DNA from: Bacteroidales bacterium
GTDB lineage: Bacteria; Bacteroidota; Bacteroidia; Bacteroidales; JAAYJT01
Direction: 5' to 3'
DNA: 64,000 nucleotides
Assembly: GCA_014860575.1 (NCBI GenBank)
Contig: JACZJK010000005.1
Coordinates: forward strand, 1 to 64,000
How positions within the stretch are numbered: the stretch's first letter is position 1; every line of letters starts with the position of its first letter. Position numbers and translations under genes: made by a program. The notes beneath the pieces were generated by a model, which was given only the letters and a program-made list of their open reading frames with translations, did no database searches and was not told the DNA's origin. This document shows, piece by piece, positions 1-8,597 of this stretch.

Positions 1-80
1 GGAGAAAGGGCGAAGGGGAGAAAGGGAGAAAGAGAAAAGGACGAAGGCACGAAGAGAAGAAGAAATCAGTAACCAGCAAT

Positions 81-157
81 AAGAGACAAGAAACAAGAGA
101 CAAGAAACAAGAGACAAGAAACAAGAAACAAGAGACAAGAAACAAGAAACAAGAGAC
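81..157. repeat. Heptanucleotide tandem repeat AAGARAC x11
   Basis: Eleven uninterrupted 7-base units alternate between AAGAGAC and AAGAAAC. They lie in a wider purine-rich stretch (about 1-290) that also repeats phrases such as AACCAGCAA and TTGAACCTTGAAC. I see no open frame with coding character. Simple-sequence arrays like this can change length by slippage, but no gene starts close enough for an obvious phase-variation switch; the nearest real start is at 628. Confidence 0.85.
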
Positions 158-372
158 AAGACAAAAAACACTAGCAACCAGCAACAAAGTATGACAACCG
201 AATGACAATTGTATGACCTAAATCAAGCAACCAGTAACCAGCAACACAAAACATTGAACCTTGAACTATGAACCTTGAACAAAATATTTAACCGAGTAGT
301 AACAAAAACAAACGCCTATGGAAAAACAGCAAGCAAGCCTTTAAAATTGAAAATGCCTTTGAAACATCAGAT

Positions 373-492
373 GGGTTTTTACGGACCCAGATGAAAAAAC
401 GAAAGCCGGGTTTTTACGGACTCAGGCAATCAACAAAAAGACGGGTTTTTACGGATCCGGCTTATTAAGCAAAAAAGGGTTTTTACGGACCC
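373..492 (+). repeat. Four phased copies of GGGTTTTTACGGAYCC
   Basis: A 16-base motif, GGGTTTTTACGGACCC or near-identical, occurs at 373-388, 408-423, 443-458 and 477-492. Start-to-start spacing is 35, 35 and 34 bases, and the 18-19 base A-rich spacers are unrelated in sequence. Each motif has GGGT/ACCC ends that can pair. The array ends 135 bases before the signal-peptide start of the secreted-protein gene at 628. It could be a regulatory or RNA-level element or the decayed start of a repeat protein; function is unknown. Confidence 0.75.
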
Positions 493-627
493 AAAAACAT
501 GTTAAACTTTAAAAAACAATTAGTCATGGAATCTTTATTAAACACTACATCAGATTATCAGCCATTGCAAAGCAACAGGCAAAATCACAATTTCAACAAC
601 AATTCATTAACACTAAATTTTACAATT

Positions 628-1698
628 ATGAAAAAACAAATGGTTTTAATCATCGTGGCATTATTTGCAAGTATTTCTGTAGTATTCGGTCAGGGAGCAA
701 CCCAGGGTTCAGGACCCAGACCATTAACCGACTGCGAAACAGGACCGCTAAATCCTATTGCAGGTGTTCCTTATGAGTATTCAGCCGAGATAATTCCCGC
801 TGGAGGTACCGCATACTGGTTTGCCACTTTTAATAACACATCTTTCATCTCAGGAGGCACGCTCACAGCCAACCAGGAAGCTGCTGGTGGCGACTTTATT
901 GCAACAGGAGCCACCAACTATAGGAATAGCACACCAGGTGCGACTTCACCAACAACTACCACCATCACATGGAAATCTTCGGGCCTTGCACAGGTTGATG
1001 CTACCAATCCACTTTTCCTGGCTATCCATTACGAAGCCCCTGACATGATTGGCTGCGCTGATAACCTCAAGGTTTACCGTATCAATCCAATCAATGCTTT
1101 TCTCGTAAATATCTTAAACATTGGAACCGCTGGCTACGATATTGATGCTGAATCATGTGTAAGTGATATTGAGAGTGCAGTGTATGACATGGTCAACAGT
1201 GAAATGATGTACGACTTTGGTCAGAATATACTGGCCTACGAAGTTGTAGCAGCAAACTTTACGGAATCCTATGATCTTTCATTGAGGATATTCGGTTTGG
1301 AAGATGACCAGACTGCCAATATTTACTGGAACTACGAAAACAATTTTACTACTGCGACTATGCTGGCCGGCGGTCCTTTTTTCAATACAACTGTTGCAGG
1401 CCCTACGGTTGAAACATTTGTGCCAAATACTCAAAATGGTGTTTCCGTATTCGTGTGGCTCGAAATCAACAACAATAATTATGAAGGTTTGAATGACACA
1501 CCGATAACACTTGCTGTTGCAGGTATAAATTCAGCAAACCAGCCAAATGTACGTTGGGATGCCTGCGAAATTCCTGTTGATCTGATGGCTGATCTTGATG
1601 ATGATAATGCACCGGATCATGCGCTTCATACATTAAAAGCCAGACCTACAGTACTGCCAGGCGGTGGCTTGAACTTCGAACCACAGGTTCAACCGTAA
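628..1698 (+). CDS. Secreted protein of unknown function
   Basis: A 356-residue protein with a clear Sec signal peptide at 1-21 (MKKQMVLIIVALFASISVVFGQ). I chose the ATG at 628 because the frame extends upstream to 499 only with low-complexity Asn/Gln-rich sequence that would bury the signal peptide. The mature protein is rich in Asn, Thr and aromatic residues, with several Cys (for example in LTDCETGP and IGCADN), which fits an extracellular beta-sandwich or structural protein. I see no T9SS C-terminal domain and no catalytic motif, and do not recognise the family. The neighbour at 3133 is a T9SS cargo, so export by a related route is possible. Confidence 0.7.
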   Translation: MKKQMVLIIVALFASISVVFGQGATQGSGPRPLTDCETGPLNPIAGVPYEYSAEIIPAGGTAYWFATFNNTSFISGGTLTANQEAAGGDFIATGATNYRNSTPGATSPTTTTITWKSSGLAQVDATNPLFLAIHYEAPDMIGCADNLKVYRINPINAFLVNILNIGTAGYDIDAESCVSDIESAVYDMVNSEMMYDFGQNILAYEVVAANFTESYDLSLRIFGLEDDQTANIYWNYENNFTTATMLAGGPFFNTTVAGPTVETFVPNTQNGVSVFVWLEINNNNYEGLNDTPITLAVAGINSANQPNVRWDACEIPVDLMADLDDDNAPDHALHTLKARPTVLPGGGLNFEPQVQP

Positions 1699-2100
1699 CA
1701 GTTGAACATGGTATGGAGGCAACAGCAATTTGTGTTTAGCGTGGTGGAAGCAAGCTATGACATTTTCATAGTCCGTGGCTTGCAAAGGAGCTCAGATTGA
1801 GAACGCAAACTGTTGCTTACAGCAGATAATGAACGAGCCCGGAATGGGCGATGATATAAGACAACGGGCCTCCAGGAATTGAAGACGAGGCTGTTGGATA
1901 CCAACGGATCAAAAGGCGCATATTGTGCCCGTTGTCAGACCAGGTTTTAACACCGCGATGCGGTAATTATATGTAAGGTTATGGATCACTGGACGAATGG
2001 GTTAAGTGTATTCCCGGGTGCCAATTACAAGCAGTCTGGCATTGGCAAGATGGGTAGTGTTTGGCTAAAGCTATGTGAACTCCAAACCCTTAACACAGTA
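1699..2100 (+). other. Non-coding structured region, possible group II intron domain I remnant
   Basis: No convincing frame is present, but perfect inverted repeats nest here: 1719-1725 with 1810-1816; inside them 1750-1755 with 1778-1783 and 1755-1760 with 1766-1771; then 1837-1840 with 1846-1849, 1861-1869 with 1927-1935 (9 bp), 1952-1956 with 1960-1964, 2001-2006 with 2089-2094, and 2059-2064 with 2082-2087. Phrases such as GTCCGTGG, GATATAAG and CTGTTGGATA resemble, from memory, domain I of bacterial group II introns. No reverse transcriptase and no domain V/VI follow, so if correct this is a truncated remnant. The hairpins are seen; the intron identity is inference. Confidence 0.35.
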
Positions 2101-2741
2101 TAATTGAAACACTAAAGACATGATAATATGAGGTTTAAATTAATTCAGTTGCATCATAAAAGCAGGGGCCGCCCTCCCACCAGGATCAAAAGCAGGGAAG
2201 GTCTAATAGATTCAATATTTATGATTCAACATTCAAGATTGGAGAACCCGGATGCCCGCAGTAGGATTGGGAATTGGAAATGCGGGACATCGGGTTCGCG
2301 GGTTGGTTATTGTTTTGATGAATTACAATCTGCCAATACTTTAGGCAGGATGCGCTTGCCTTATGTCCCTCCTGCCAGGGACTGGGTGATCCATACCTGT
2401 CGCGGTAAAACCAAAGCATAACCAGACAGGCATAACCACATAGCTGATTTTATTGAAATGAACTATTGAAGATGAGTTATGGGAAATAGAATTCTGACAT
2501 GAATAAAATAGCAACATTGAAATTGAAGATTTTCGTGATCGCCGGTAAATCGGCAATCTATCAAGAATTGATTGAGGTATAAATGACCACAATGAACAAC
2601 GTAACATGAAAAAGAATATAACAAGGTCTGCTGCCAGCCAAAATTCTGGTATGCAGGATCAAAGCAAGAAAGATCAAAAAGAACGAATATGCATTGTTGA
2701 GAAAATTCAAGAGTTTCTTGAAATGGTAAGAAACCAGGTGC

Positions 2742-2768
2742 AAGCTCCCACCAGGGTGTGGGAAGCTT
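2742..2768. repeat. REP-like hairpin
   Basis: AAGCTCCCAC pairs with GTGGGAAGCTT (one bulged A) around a 6-base loop. It is GC-rich compared with its surroundings and similar in style to the hairpin at 3043-3076. Confidence 0.55.
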
Positions 2769-3042
2769 GCCCGTGGTTAACTAAAGTGGTGGGTGCTGAT
2801 AGGCAAAACCCACAAGTAAAAAATTGATAACAAAGAATTTATATAAAATATATGTAGTTGTAAAATTTGAATTAGTGAATGTGAATTAGTGATTGTGTTG
2901 CCTACTGCTGAAGGTTTATCCGTAAGATTCCGGCAGCAACAGAGGCAGAAATTGGAGAAGGAAACCAGGGGTAGTGTCCTGGTGGAATTCATGACTAAGT
3001 GAGAAGGGTAGCAGGTGTTGGAAGTGATTAAAATAAGGTAAA

Positions 3043-3076
3043 GCTTGCCCGCCTGGCGTAAAACGGGCGGGTAAGC
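3043..3076. repeat. REP-like hairpin
   Basis: GCTTGCCCGCC pairs with GGCGGGTAAGC across a 12-base loop, with one G-T pair. It lies about 60 bases before the secreted T9SS cargo gene at 3133. Confidence 0.55.
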
Positions 3077-3132
3077 AAAAAACCTTAAAAAATGAAAAAA
3101 TTGGTTCAAGCAATAATCTTTTAAACTTTATT

Positions 3133-5145
3133 ATGAGACGGTTATTTATAAACTTAACGAGGTTGCTGTTCTTCCTGCTGCCTGCCCTGATGGCCATGGA
3201 ACAATCCATGGCGCAGTCAGGCGTGGTGCATGCAGGCCATACCAGCGAGCTAAGCGTGGTCGTATTCGAAAACGACACCTACTATTGGGATATTTATTCT
3301 GATGTAGTTGGAGTAAATTTTGCGACCACTAATGGCAATTGCCCAATCACCGATGCATATTTTGTTGGTGGAAGCGTAGGTCCTACAGTTACAGTAATGT
3401 GGGAAACGCCGGGTATTTATTTCTATAAAGTTACCGCTCATACTGATGCAGGTTGTATGAACCTCAAGGTTGGCAAAATGGTAGTGCTTGAACCGCTGCC
3501 AACTGCAAGCTTTGTTGATGCGCCTCCGGTTTGTTACGGAGAAATGGCTGCACTAACCGTATTGTTCACAGGAACGCCGCCATTCAGTTTCACTTATACC
3601 GATGGTATTGACACATTAACTGTTGATAATATCACCGATTTCTCAACTGAGCTGTTGCTTACACCAACAGCTACAACCAGTTATTGGATTCTTAACGTGG
3701 AAGATGCCAACGGTTATCCGAACACAGCATTAGTAGGGCCTGCTGTTATAACTGTGAACCCATTGCCGCAGATCATCACAATCATCACAACCGATGCAGT
3801 AGATGCCCAGCCCAATGGAATGGCTGAGATTGTTGCCAGCAGCATGGCTGTACCACTTGAATATTCCATCAATGGGTTCGATTACCAGGATTCAAGGTTC
3901 ATCACTGGCCTCGTACCGGGCAATTATGTTGTTTGGGTTCGCGATGCAAATGGATGTATTGCAAAAATGCCGTTCATCATCCAGAACATTGTTACCGGCG
4001 AAGTTGAACTGATAGCTGGAACAATTTCAAGATGTTTGAACTCCATCGTTGAAATACCGATTATTGCATTCGGATTTGAGGAAATTACCGGATTTACACT
4101 GGAGCTGGAATTTGATGATGAAATTCTCAATTTTATCAATATCACAAATATCCATCCTTCACTGCAAATAGGAATGATGAGCAGCTATAGTCCTAAAACA
4201 GGATCATTGGTTATTGCGTTCGAAACATCTGTTCCCATCACAATACCACCCGATGAAAGATTGCTCTATATGGAATTTGCCGGTATTGGAGCAGGAATGA
4301 GCCTACTCGATTGGCAATTGCCTACATGCGTCTTCCTAGCTGCCGGTGGTTACCCCATCCCAACCATTTATACACATGGAGCTGTTGAAATTCTGCCTTC
4401 GCCGCAACTATCAATTACCGGCGATGGAAGCTTCTGCGAAGGCACATGGCATTCGCTTAAAGCTGAATCAAAGGACAGCCAGAATGTTACTTATCAGTGG
4501 CAAGGTCCAAACGGTTTGACCCACAATGGTTCAGAATGGTCGCTCGGATATCTTGGCTTATTCCACACAGGTACATACACACTTGTTGCAATGAACAATT
4601 TTGGATGCGATACCATTGCTGAGCTCAATGTTGTTGTGAACCCGATTCCTGAAGTCAGTCTGGGTGGCGATGATATTTTGTGTATTGACGAACCGGTATG
4701 GCTCGAACCAGGAATTGGCTACATGGCTTACAAATGGCAGGATGGCAGCGTTGAAGCACAATATTATGCTATCAGCGACGGAGATTATTGGGTTGAAGTA
4801 ACTGATGGCAACGGATGCGTCAACATTGCTGCTGTAACGCTGGTTCCATGTGATATTGAATTGCTGATCCCGAACGCCTTTACGCCCAACGGCGATGGTT
4901 TGAATGATGCATTCGGACCGGTAGTACCTAAGGTTCTGCTCGAAAACTTCAACATGCTCATTTATAACAAGTGGGGTCAACTGCTTTACGAAACCGATGA
5001 TATTACAAAAGGCTGGGATGGTACTTTCAATGGTGAGCCAAGCCAGATGGATGTTTACTCATACGTGATTACGTACGAACTGCCGTCTTACTTCCACGAC
5101 CGCACCCTGCGCCGCGTAATGGGAAGCGCAATGTTGTTGAGGTAA
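3133..5145 (+). CDS. T9SS type B sorted, gliding-motility-associated C-terminal domain protein
   Basis: A 670-residue exported protein. Residues 1-28 form a signal peptide (hydrophobic LLFFLLPALMAM, cleavage near SMAQS). PKD/Ig-like modules fill about 30-290. Residues about 295-400 read like a cohesin-type fold (VEIPIIAFGFEEITGFTLEL followed by FDDEILNF). Another Ig-like module follows at about 430-505. The end, from IPNAFTPNGDGLNDAFGP to YSYVITYE, is the classic CHU_C / T9SS type B signal that directs export across the outer membrane and surface attachment. No enzymatic motif is visible, so an adhesin or matrix role is inferred. A hairpin follows the stop. Confidence 0.85.
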   Translation: MRRLFINLTRLLFFLLPALMAMEQSMAQSGVVHAGHTSELSVVVFENDTYYWDIYSDVVGVNFATTNGNCPITDAYFVGGSVGPTVTVMWETPGIYFYKVTAHTDAGCMNLKVGKMVVLEPLPTASFVDAPPVCYGEMAALTVLFTGTPPFSFTYTDGIDTLTVDNITDFSTELLLTPTATTSYWILNVEDANGYPNTALVGPAVITVNPLPQIITIITTDAVDAQPNGMAEIVASSMAVPLEYSINGFDYQDSRFITGLVPGNYVVWVRDANGCIAKMPFIIQNIVTGEVELIAGTISRCLNSIVEIPIIAFGFEEITGFTLELEFDDEILNFINITNIHPSLQIGMMSSYSPKTGSLVIAFETSVPITIPPDERLLYMEFAGIGAGMSLLDWQLPTCVFLAAGGYPIPTIYTHGAVEILPSPQLSITGDGSFCEGTWHSLKAESKDSQNVTYQWQGPNGLTHNGSEWSLGYLGLFHTGTYTLVAMNNFGCDTIAELNVVVNPIPEVSLGGDDILCIDEPVWLEPGIGYMAYKWQDGSVEAQYYAISDGDYWVEVTDGNGCVNIAAVTLVPCDIELLIPNAFTPNGDGLNDAFGPVVPKVLLENFNMLIYNKWGQLLYETDDITKGWDGTFNGEPSQMDVYSYVITYELPSYFHDRTLRRVMGSAMLLR

Positions 5146-5153
5146 AAACAAAA

Positions 5154-5186
5154 ATCCGTCCGACCGCTCCAGGCGGTCTGACGGAT
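5154..5186 (+). terminator. Terminator-like hairpin
   Basis: ATCCGTC..ACCGC pairs with GCGGT..GACGGAT eight bases after the stop of the T9SS cargo gene. No U-run follows, so it may instead be a repeat or an mRNA 3' end stabiliser. Confidence 0.5.
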
Positions 5187-5473
5187 ATGATGTGATCAGA
5201 ATTTTGCAACCAGCGTGCTTATTTGTCTGGCGGAATTACAAATTCCGCGTAGCCTGAAACCTCTACGAGGTATTTGTATTAATTGGGTTACTTTTTACTA
5301 CAATACTTTATCGCCTGCAGCGAATCTGCTTCGTAGTGATACGAGTTCCGCGTAGTAGTGGATAAACAAGTGTTATCCGGACACTACTGATTTTAAATCA
5401 AATCTTTGCGCCTCCCGATAGCTATCGGGAGCGTCCTGGCGGTAGGAATTATTCAGGCTATATTCAGGATGGT
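5187..5473. other. Intergenic region, no gene
   Basis: The region lies between the convergent T9SS cargo gene and the YfcC gene. It holds short inverted repeats such as GGAATTACAAATTCC and the long palindrome at 5412-5431. No frame with coding character was seen. Confidence 0.5.
5412..5431. repeat. Perfect 20-bp palindrome CTCCCGATAG/CTATCGGGAG
   Basis: A self-complementary 20-mer followed by CGTCCTGGCGGTAGG. Variants of the same TCCCGATA-CTATCGG core interrupt both broken tRNA halves at 8045-8062 and 8528-8560, so this is a dispersed repeat family in this genome. Confidence 0.8.
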
Positions 5474-7105
5474 TTAAAACCCGTTTAACTGCATCGTAAC
5501 CGTTGGGATCAGCAAAAGAAACCCAAGAATAATGAGTGTTACCAGCATCGGGATCACCCATTTCACCCATTTTTCGTAAGGCACGCGCGCAACACCAAGT
5601 GCCCCGATCAACACTCCGGAAGTGGGGGTAATCATGTTTGTGAACCCATCGCCAAACTGAAAAGCCATCACAGTAGCCTGACGTGAAATACCTATCAAAT
5701 CAGAGAATGGAGCCATGATAGGCATCGTAATGGCAGCTTTTGCCGAACCGGAAGGGATCACAACATTTATGACCGTTTGAATGGCATACATCACCCCGAT
5801 GGACGCAATATCGCCAAAGTCTGACATTGATTTAGAGAGCCCGTACAAAATGGTGTCAATGATACCACCATCTTCAAGGATCACAATAATGCCGCCCGCT
5901 AAGCCCACAATAACCGCTGCCCCAAGAATGTCTTTCACACCTTCAAGGAATAACCTTGCAATTTTATCGGCAGAATGCGACATTGACAGGCCGGCGCTAA
6001 TACCCATGGCCATAAACAAGGTGGCTATTTCCATTACATACCAGCCATAACCCATCACACCGATAATCAGGTAGAGGATCGTAAATGCCAGAAGATGGAG
6101 AATAAAAAAGTGAACTGATTTTCTTAGAGTTATCAACCCGCCGATTGCAAAAAGAACTGCTGAAATCGGAATGACACTGATTGTAATACTTGAATTACCA
6201 ACCGTAAGTGTGGAAACCGGGTAAATAAATGAAAAGATAATCAATGCAGTTTGAACCAACCCAAAAACAATCCATGCAGATAAGGGTGTGTGATATTCTA
6301 TTTTCTCCAGATCTCCTTCGGCTTTTTCGCGCCAATAGGCATCTTCTTCATAAACAGGTGAAAGCCGTGGATTTTTCTTAACCCTGTGAGCATAATAAAG
6401 TATGAACGATATACCGGCGAGGTTCAGCACTACCCAACAAAAAATCCTGTATTCTATTCCGGAAAAAAGTGGAATATCGGCTAGTCCCTGTGCGATGCCA
6501 ATGGTGAAAGGATTTAGGATCGCACCTGCAAAACCAATATGTGCTGCCACATAAACCATGCAAACACCTATAATGGAATCATAACCCATTCTGATTGCAA
6601 GTGGAACAAGGATGATGACAAAAGCAATGGTTTCTTCGCTCATTCCAAAAACCGCCCCGAAAACACTGAACATAAGCATGATCAAAACCAGGACGATGTT
6701 GTTCATGCCTAGTTTTCGGATCAGTTTATAACGCTCAAGCCCACGGGTGAAACGAAGGAATGCAAAAATCCCAACATCAATTGCCCGGCTTTGGTTCATG
6801 ATCCAGAATGCACCTCCTATCATTAAAATAAAAATGATAATGCCCGATTGTTTTACAAAACCTTTAAACAATGCAGCAAAAACCTGCCATGTCTGAATTT
6901 TGCCACCACTTCCGGCAGTTTCAATCATTTCGTCTGGCAGGTTGTGATCGTACCGGAAAACCATAACGGTTTGTTCCTTATCGTTTACTACTATTTTCTC
7001 ACTTGTATATTTTCCTGGTGGTATGATCCAGGTGAGAACCGCGGCAATAAGGATGATAAAAAAAACGATGGCGAATGTGTGAGGTATTTTTTTGAACTTC
7101 AGCAT
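5474..7105 (-). CDS. YfcC family C4-dicarboxylate/amino-acid carrier
   Basis: A 543-residue integral membrane protein of the YfcC/DcuC (ion transporter superfamily) type. It has a hydrophobic N-terminal helix followed by the family sequence TWIIPPGKY, about a dozen hydrophobic segments, and the conserved C-terminal GDGFTNMITPTSG and PYEKWVKW stretches. Family members move dicarboxylates or basic amino acids across the inner membrane; the substrate cannot be read here. A TTG codon two codons upstream would also fit, but the ATG at 7105 is the better start. It follows the GGGP synthase gene by 46 bases on the same strand and may be co-transcribed. Confidence 0.85.
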   Translation of the reverse strand: MLKFKKIPHTFAIVFFIILIAAVLTWIIPPGKYTSEKIVVNDKEQTVMVFRYDHNLPDEMIETAGSGGKIQTWQVFAALFKGFVKQSGIIIFILMIGGAFWIMNQSRAIDVGIFAFLRFTRGLERYKLIRKLGMNNIVLVLIMLMFSVFGAVFGMSEETIAFVIILVPLAIRMGYDSIIGVCMVYVAAHIGFAGAILNPFTIGIAQGLADIPLFSGIEYRIFCWVVLNLAGISFILYYAHRVKKNPRLSPVYEEDAYWREKAEGDLEKIEYHTPLSAWIVFGLVQTALIIFSFIYPVSTLTVGNSSITISVIPISAVLFAIGGLITLRKSVHFFILHLLAFTILYLIIGVMGYGWYVMEIATLFMAMGISAGLSMSHSADKIARLFLEGVKDILGAAVIVGLAGGIIVILEDGGIIDTILYGLSKSMSDFGDIASIGVMYAIQTVINVVIPSGSAKAAITMPIMAPFSDLIGISRQATVMAFQFGDGFTNMITPTSGVLIGALGVARVPYEKWVKWVIPMLVTLIILGFLLLIPTVTMQLNGF

Positions 7106-7151
7106 AGGCAAGTTTTAATAGTGATTGTATCAGGCAAACAAATCTTTATTT

Positions 7152-7880
7152 TCAGATCGCTTCAATTACGCGCGGTACCAAGGTCATATCTTTTTCTATG
7201 GCATTTCCCATAACAACCATATCAGCACCGGAATTGAAGGCAGCAACAGCTTTTTCAGTTGTATTAATGCCACCACCTATAACCAATGGAATATCTATGG
7301 ATTTGCTTACTGTGGTTATCATACTTTCTGAAACCGGTGTGTTGGCTCCGCTGCCGGCATCCATAAAAATCAGCTTCATACCCAGCATTTCACCGGCCAT
7401 GGCGGTGCATGCTGCAATATCATCTTTATCAGCAGGAATAGGCACCGAATTGCTCATGTACGAAACCGTTGTAGGTTTCCCACTTTCGATCAGCATATAG
7501 CCTGTTGAAATTACCTCAAGATTACTCAGTTTCAGGTAAGGCGCTGAAATAACATGCCTTCCAATCAACATTTCAGCATTGCGACCCGAGATGAGAGAAA
7601 GGAAAAGGATGGCATCTGCCTTTGTACTCATTTGAAGGGTGTTGCCAGGAAACAGGATAACCGGAATGTCAGAATGATCCTTGATTATTTTAATGCACTG
7701 ATCAAGAGAATTATGGGTGAGCAGGCTGCCACCAACAAAAAACCAGTCAATGCCCGATTGCTGACCGATTTGAGCTAAAGTCTTAACCTGATCCGAACTC
7801 AGCTTGTCGGGGTCAACCAATACAGTAAATTGTTTTTGCCCTTGTTTTTTCCGGCTCAACATTGATTTGTAGAAATCCAT
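7152..7880 (-). CDS. Geranylgeranylglyceryl-phosphate synthase family protein
   Basis: A 242-residue TIM-barrel of the PcrB/GGGPS family. These enzymes join a polyprenyl diphosphate to sn-glycerol-1-phosphate, the first step toward archaeal-type ether lipids. Family marks visible are the N-terminal VDPDK, WFFVGGSLLT, ISTGYMLIESG, the phosphate-binding MDAGSGA, IPLVIGGGI and GADMVVMGNAIE. The length matches the group found in Bacteroidota. Product chain length and the biological role in this phylum cannot be decided from sequence. It probably shares a transcript with the carrier gene downstream. Confidence 0.88.
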   Translation of the reverse strand: MDFYKSMLSRKKQGQKQFTVLVDPDKLSSDQVKTLAQIGQQSGIDWFFVGGSLLTHNSLDQCIKIIKDHSDIPVILFPGNTLQMSTKADAILFLSLISGRNAEMLIGRHVISAPYLKLSNLEVISTGYMLIESGKPTTVSYMSNSVPIPADKDDIAACTAMAGEMLGMKLIFMDAGSGANTPVSESMITTVSKSIDIPLVIGGGINTTEKAVAAFNSGADMVVMGNAIEKDMTLVPRVIEAI

Positions 7881-7978
7881 AGCGGAAGCTTAATTGAGTA
7901 GTTGATTTTTTTTGCGAATTTACATAAACTTGTCAGGAACAGACAAAATTTGATAATTCCTGAATATTAGGGCTAAAC

Positions 7979-8012
7979 TTGAACCAATGACAATAAAGTT
8001 TTTATAAATTTG
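7979..8012 (+). promoter_or_regulatory. Bacteroidota-type promoter for the tRNA cluster
   Basis: TAAATTTG at 8005-8012 matches the -7 consensus TAnnTTTG, with a TTG at 7979-7981 as a possible -33 element (spacer 23, slightly long). Transcription would begin near 8019, so the broken tRNA half at 8031 would lie in the leader ahead of tRNA-Lys. Confidence 0.6.
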
Positions 8013-8030
8013 CACCCCGTTTTGAATAAT

Positions 8031-8071
8031 CTCTCCGTAGCTCATCCCGATAACTATCTGGAGGTAGAGCA
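8031..8071 (+). pseudogene. Broken 5' half of tRNA-Lys interrupted by a palindromic insert
   Basis: Bases 8031-8044 are identical to the first 14 bases of tRNA-Lys at 8120 (CTCTCCGTAGCTCA). Then 18 bases (TCCCGATAACTATCTGGA) replace the GTT of the D loop, and GGTAGAGCA resumes the tRNA match at 8063-8071. Similarity stops before the anticodon stem. The insert belongs to the same palindrome family as 5412-5431. It cannot fold into a full tRNA. Confidence 0.75.
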
Positions 8072-8119
8072 TCAGGTAGGCAGGTTTATAAAAAGTTCGT
8101 TATTTGAAAATAATAAAAT

Positions 8120-8192
8120 CTCTCCGTAGCTCAGTTGGTAGAGCAGATGACTCTTAATCATCGGGCCGAAGGTTCGAGTCCTTCCGGGGAGA
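8120..8192 (+). tRNA. tRNA-Lys (anticodon CTT)
   Basis: A full cloverleaf: acceptor CTCTCCG/CGGGGAG with one T-G pair, D arm GCTC/GAGC, anticodon stem GATGA/TCATC with loop CTCTTAA, T arm GAAGG-TTCGAGT-CCTTC and discriminator A. The anticodon CTT reads AAG. CCA is not encoded. Confidence 0.95.
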
Positions 8193-8430
8193 CAAAGAAG
8201 AAGGGACGAGGGAAAAGGGGCGAGGGGCGATTGATGAGGTAGCGTGATTGTTTAATCTCCCAAAAGGCACTTACAATTTAGGGCTTGCCAATATTGCATA
8301 TGCGGGATAACTTTTGATTCGTTTAACCAATCCGCCTGGCGGCGAGGCAGGTTCAGATTTTTGCCAACTGTCAACTGCCATTTGTCAACTTAGAACGGTG
8401 GAATATATAGTTCTTTAGTAAAATATAGAT
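8193..8430. other. Spacer between tRNA-Lys and tRNA-Pro
   Basis: No gene seen. It contains a short GC-rich repeat (CCGCCTGGCGGCGAGGCAGG near 8330) and a CAACTGTCAACTGCCATTTG-like phrase common as intergenic filler in this window. Confidence 0.4.
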
Positions 8431-8504
8431 CGGGGTGTGGCGCAGTTGGCTAGCGCGCTACGTTCGGGACGTAGAGGTCGCGAGTTCGAGTCTCGCCACC
8501 CCGA
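8431..8504 (+). tRNA. tRNA-Pro (anticodon CGG)
   Basis: Acceptor CGGGGTG/CACCCCG, anticodon stem CTACG/CGTAG with loop TTCGGGA, T arm with TTCGAGT loop, discriminator A. The anticodon CGG reads CCG. CCA is not encoded. Confidence 0.95.
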
Positions 8505-8513
8505 CTTTCATCA

Positions 8514-8572
8514 GCCACTTTTGCTCATCCCGTTCCGATACCTATCGGAAGCTATCAGGAGATAGATCAGCA
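8514..8572 (+). pseudogene. Broken 5' half of tRNA-Thr interrupted by a palindromic insert
   Basis: GCCACTTTTGCTCA at 8514-8527 matches the first 14 bases of tRNA-Thr (8598) except for one base. A 33-base insert (8528-8560) then carries the perfect inverted repeat TTCCGATA/TATCGGAA (8533-8540, 8543-8550). GATAGATCAGC resembles the continuing GGTAGAGCAGC of the tRNA. The break is at the same D-loop position as in the broken tRNA-Lys half. Confidence 0.7.
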
Positions 8573-8597
8573 AAAAAATAGTTCTTAAAATATATCA

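Larger units (their letters stand above)
2101..3132. other. Gene-poor, decayed-looking region with REP-like hairpins
   Basis: No supported gene. Short frames exist on both strands but their translations run through repeat hairpins and look random. A 73-codon frame at 2606-2827 starts plausibly (MKKNITRSAASQNSG) but ends through the hairpin at 2742-2768. A 10-codon peptide, MKKLVQAIIF, at 3092-3124 ends 8 bases before the next gene and looks like a broken signal peptide. The region may hold remnants of secreted-protein genes. Confidence 0.5.

Noticed and set aside
373..492. Possible short CRISPR array (16-base repeats, 18-19 base spacers)
   Set aside because: Repeats and spacers are far shorter than any CRISPR type, only four copies exist, and no cas gene is nearby.
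499..627. N-terminal extension of the secreted protein to 499
   Set aside because: It adds Asn/Gln-rich low-complexity sequence in front of a textbook signal peptide at 628.
2128..2421. 97-codon frame in the gene-poor region
   Set aside because: The translation has no domain-like character, and other frames here run through repeat sequence.
8031..8071. Functional extra tRNA-Lys
   Set aside because: There is no anticodon arm, T arm or 3' acceptor strand after the D arm.
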